From the NCBI GenBank assembly GCA_002796045.1, contig PCVM01000070.1, positions 1 to 6,096 of the forward strand: a stretch of 6,096 nt of DNA. Direction: 5' to 3'. Every line of letters begins with the position of its first letter. Position 1 is the first letter of the stretch. Under the pieces are notes generated by a model. The model was not told where the DNA came from. It made no database searches and worked only from the letters and a program-made list of their open reading frames with translations. Below, piece by piece: positions 5,716-6,096 of the stretch. Position numbers and translations under genes: made by a program. The DNA is from Candidatus Roizmanbacteria bacterium CG11_big_fil_rev_8_21_14_0_20_36_8. Its GTDB lineage: Bacteria > Patescibacteriota > Microgenomatia > UBA1406 > GWC2-37-13.

Positions 5716-5721
5716 TATAAT
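5713..5721 (+). promoter_or_regulatory. Extended -10 promoter of pyrD
   Basis: TGATATAAT combines an extended TGn element with a perfect TATAAT (5716-5721), 6 bases before the pyrD ATG at 5728. The TGn element is the TGA stop codon of polX. ATTACA (5695-5700) is a -35 candidate matching TTGACA at four of six positions, but with a short 15-bp spacer. A transcript from here would be leaderless, as at the two divergent promoters near 2950-2964. Confidence 0.65.
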
Positions 5722-5727
5722 GTTCTT

Positions 5728-6096
5728 ATGCTCGATCTCTCAATAAACCTCGCCGGAATCCCACTCAAAAATCCCACCATTCTTGCCTCGGGTATTATGG
5801 GAGTAAGTTCTGCATCTCTTAGATTTTGCGAAGAGAATGGCGCTGGCGCAGTCACATTAAAGTCTATTGGTTCAGTTGAAAGAAGTGGTCATGCAAATCC
5901 TACAGTTATTGTCTGGGAAAAAGGTATTCAAAATGCTGTCGGGCTTTCAAATCCCGGAATTGATGGATCAATCGAAAAGATTGAAAAAGCCGTAAAAACA
6001 TTGTCTATTCCACTTATTGGAAGCATGTTTGCTGATACGATCAAAAATTTTAAAACGATAGCTTTGAAAATGGCGGAAACTGGAGTTGCTGGAATC
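5728..6096 (+). CDS. pyrD: Dihydroorotate dehydrogenase, class 1, N-terminal part
   Basis: Dihydroorotate dehydrogenase oxidises dihydroorotate to orotate, the fourth step of UMP synthesis; class 1 enzymes are soluble FMN proteins. The first 123 codons are present and the gene runs off the right edge. Visible motifs: LAGIPLKNPTILASGIMG (residues 8-25), the opening strand and phosphate/FMN region; GAGAVTLKSIG with a conserved Lys that contacts FMN and substrate; ERSGHANP; and NAVGLSNPG, the substrate-binding Asn-Pro-Gly loop. The wording ASGIMG and GLSNPG resembles the class 1B form of archaea and some bacteria, which usually pairs with a PyrK electron-transfer subunit; PyrK is not in the window. 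The catalytic base (Cys in 1B, Cys or Ser in other classes) lies beyond the edge, so the subclass is inferred. The start is chosen from the TATAAT 6 bases upstream; no Shine-Dalgarno sequence is seen. Confidence 0.92.
   Translation, partial: MLDLSINLAGIPLKNPTILASGIMGVSSASLRFCEENGAGAVTLKSIGSVERSGHANPTVIVWEKGIQNAVGLSNPGIDGSIEKIEKAVKTLSIPLIGSMFADTIKNFKTIALKMAETGVAGI

Noticed and set aside
5499..5855. Minus-strand open frame of 118 codons across the end of polX and start of pyrD
   Set aside because: It overlaps two well-supported genes and its translation shows no recognisable motif; it is the antisense of coding DNA.

Overview
The window looks like a compact, AT-rich bacterial genome, most plausibly a member of the Candidate Phyla Radiation (Patescibacteria). 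The support is indirect. Genes are packed with 1 to 56 base gaps, no start has a recognisable Shine-Dalgarno sequence, and several starts sit 5 to 6 bases behind a perfect TATAAT box, so their mRNAs would be leaderless. Enzymes are pared down: a PolX without its PHP domain and an amidohydrolase reduced to its barrel. TGA is used as an ordinary stop, which argues against the SR1/Gracilibacteria code. The lineage call is an inference.

Layout, left to right: (1) the last 46 codons of a plus-strand gene that fits the C-terminal MGS-like domain of carbamoyl-phosphate synthase large subunit (CarB), ending at 143. (2) A four-gene minus-strand operon read from 2943 down to 144: an unrecognised 275-residue protein, uridine kinase (Udk), a cytosine-deaminase-type amidohydrolase, and an 87-residue unknown protein whose stop codon abuts the CarB stop. 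(3) A 26-base divergent promoter region (2944-2969) with mirror-image TATAAT boxes. (4) A plus-strand series: a 557-residue HD-domain-like protein, a PHP-less family X DNA polymerase, and the first 123 codons of a class 1 dihydroorotate dehydrogenase (PyrD), which has its own extended -10 promoter over the PolX stop codon.

The recognisable metabolism is pyrimidine metabolism. CarB (tentative) and PyrD belong to de novo UMP synthesis, and Udk with the deaminase-like enzyme would serve salvage. The salvage genes lie in reverse orientation between the de novo genes. The HD-domain protein and the two unknown minus-strand proteins have no assigned role. The HD protein could act on nucleotides or on RNA or DNA, but the sequence does not decide this.

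Two structures inside coding DNA stand out. One is a perfect 30-bp palindrome in the 3' end of the 87-residue gene. The other is a 13-bp-stem hairpin in polX that encodes an apparent extra loop in the polymerase and reads as an intrinsic terminator on the opposite strand. There are no gene-free stretches longer than 300 bases. I saw no RNA genes, CRISPR arrays or insertion sequences.
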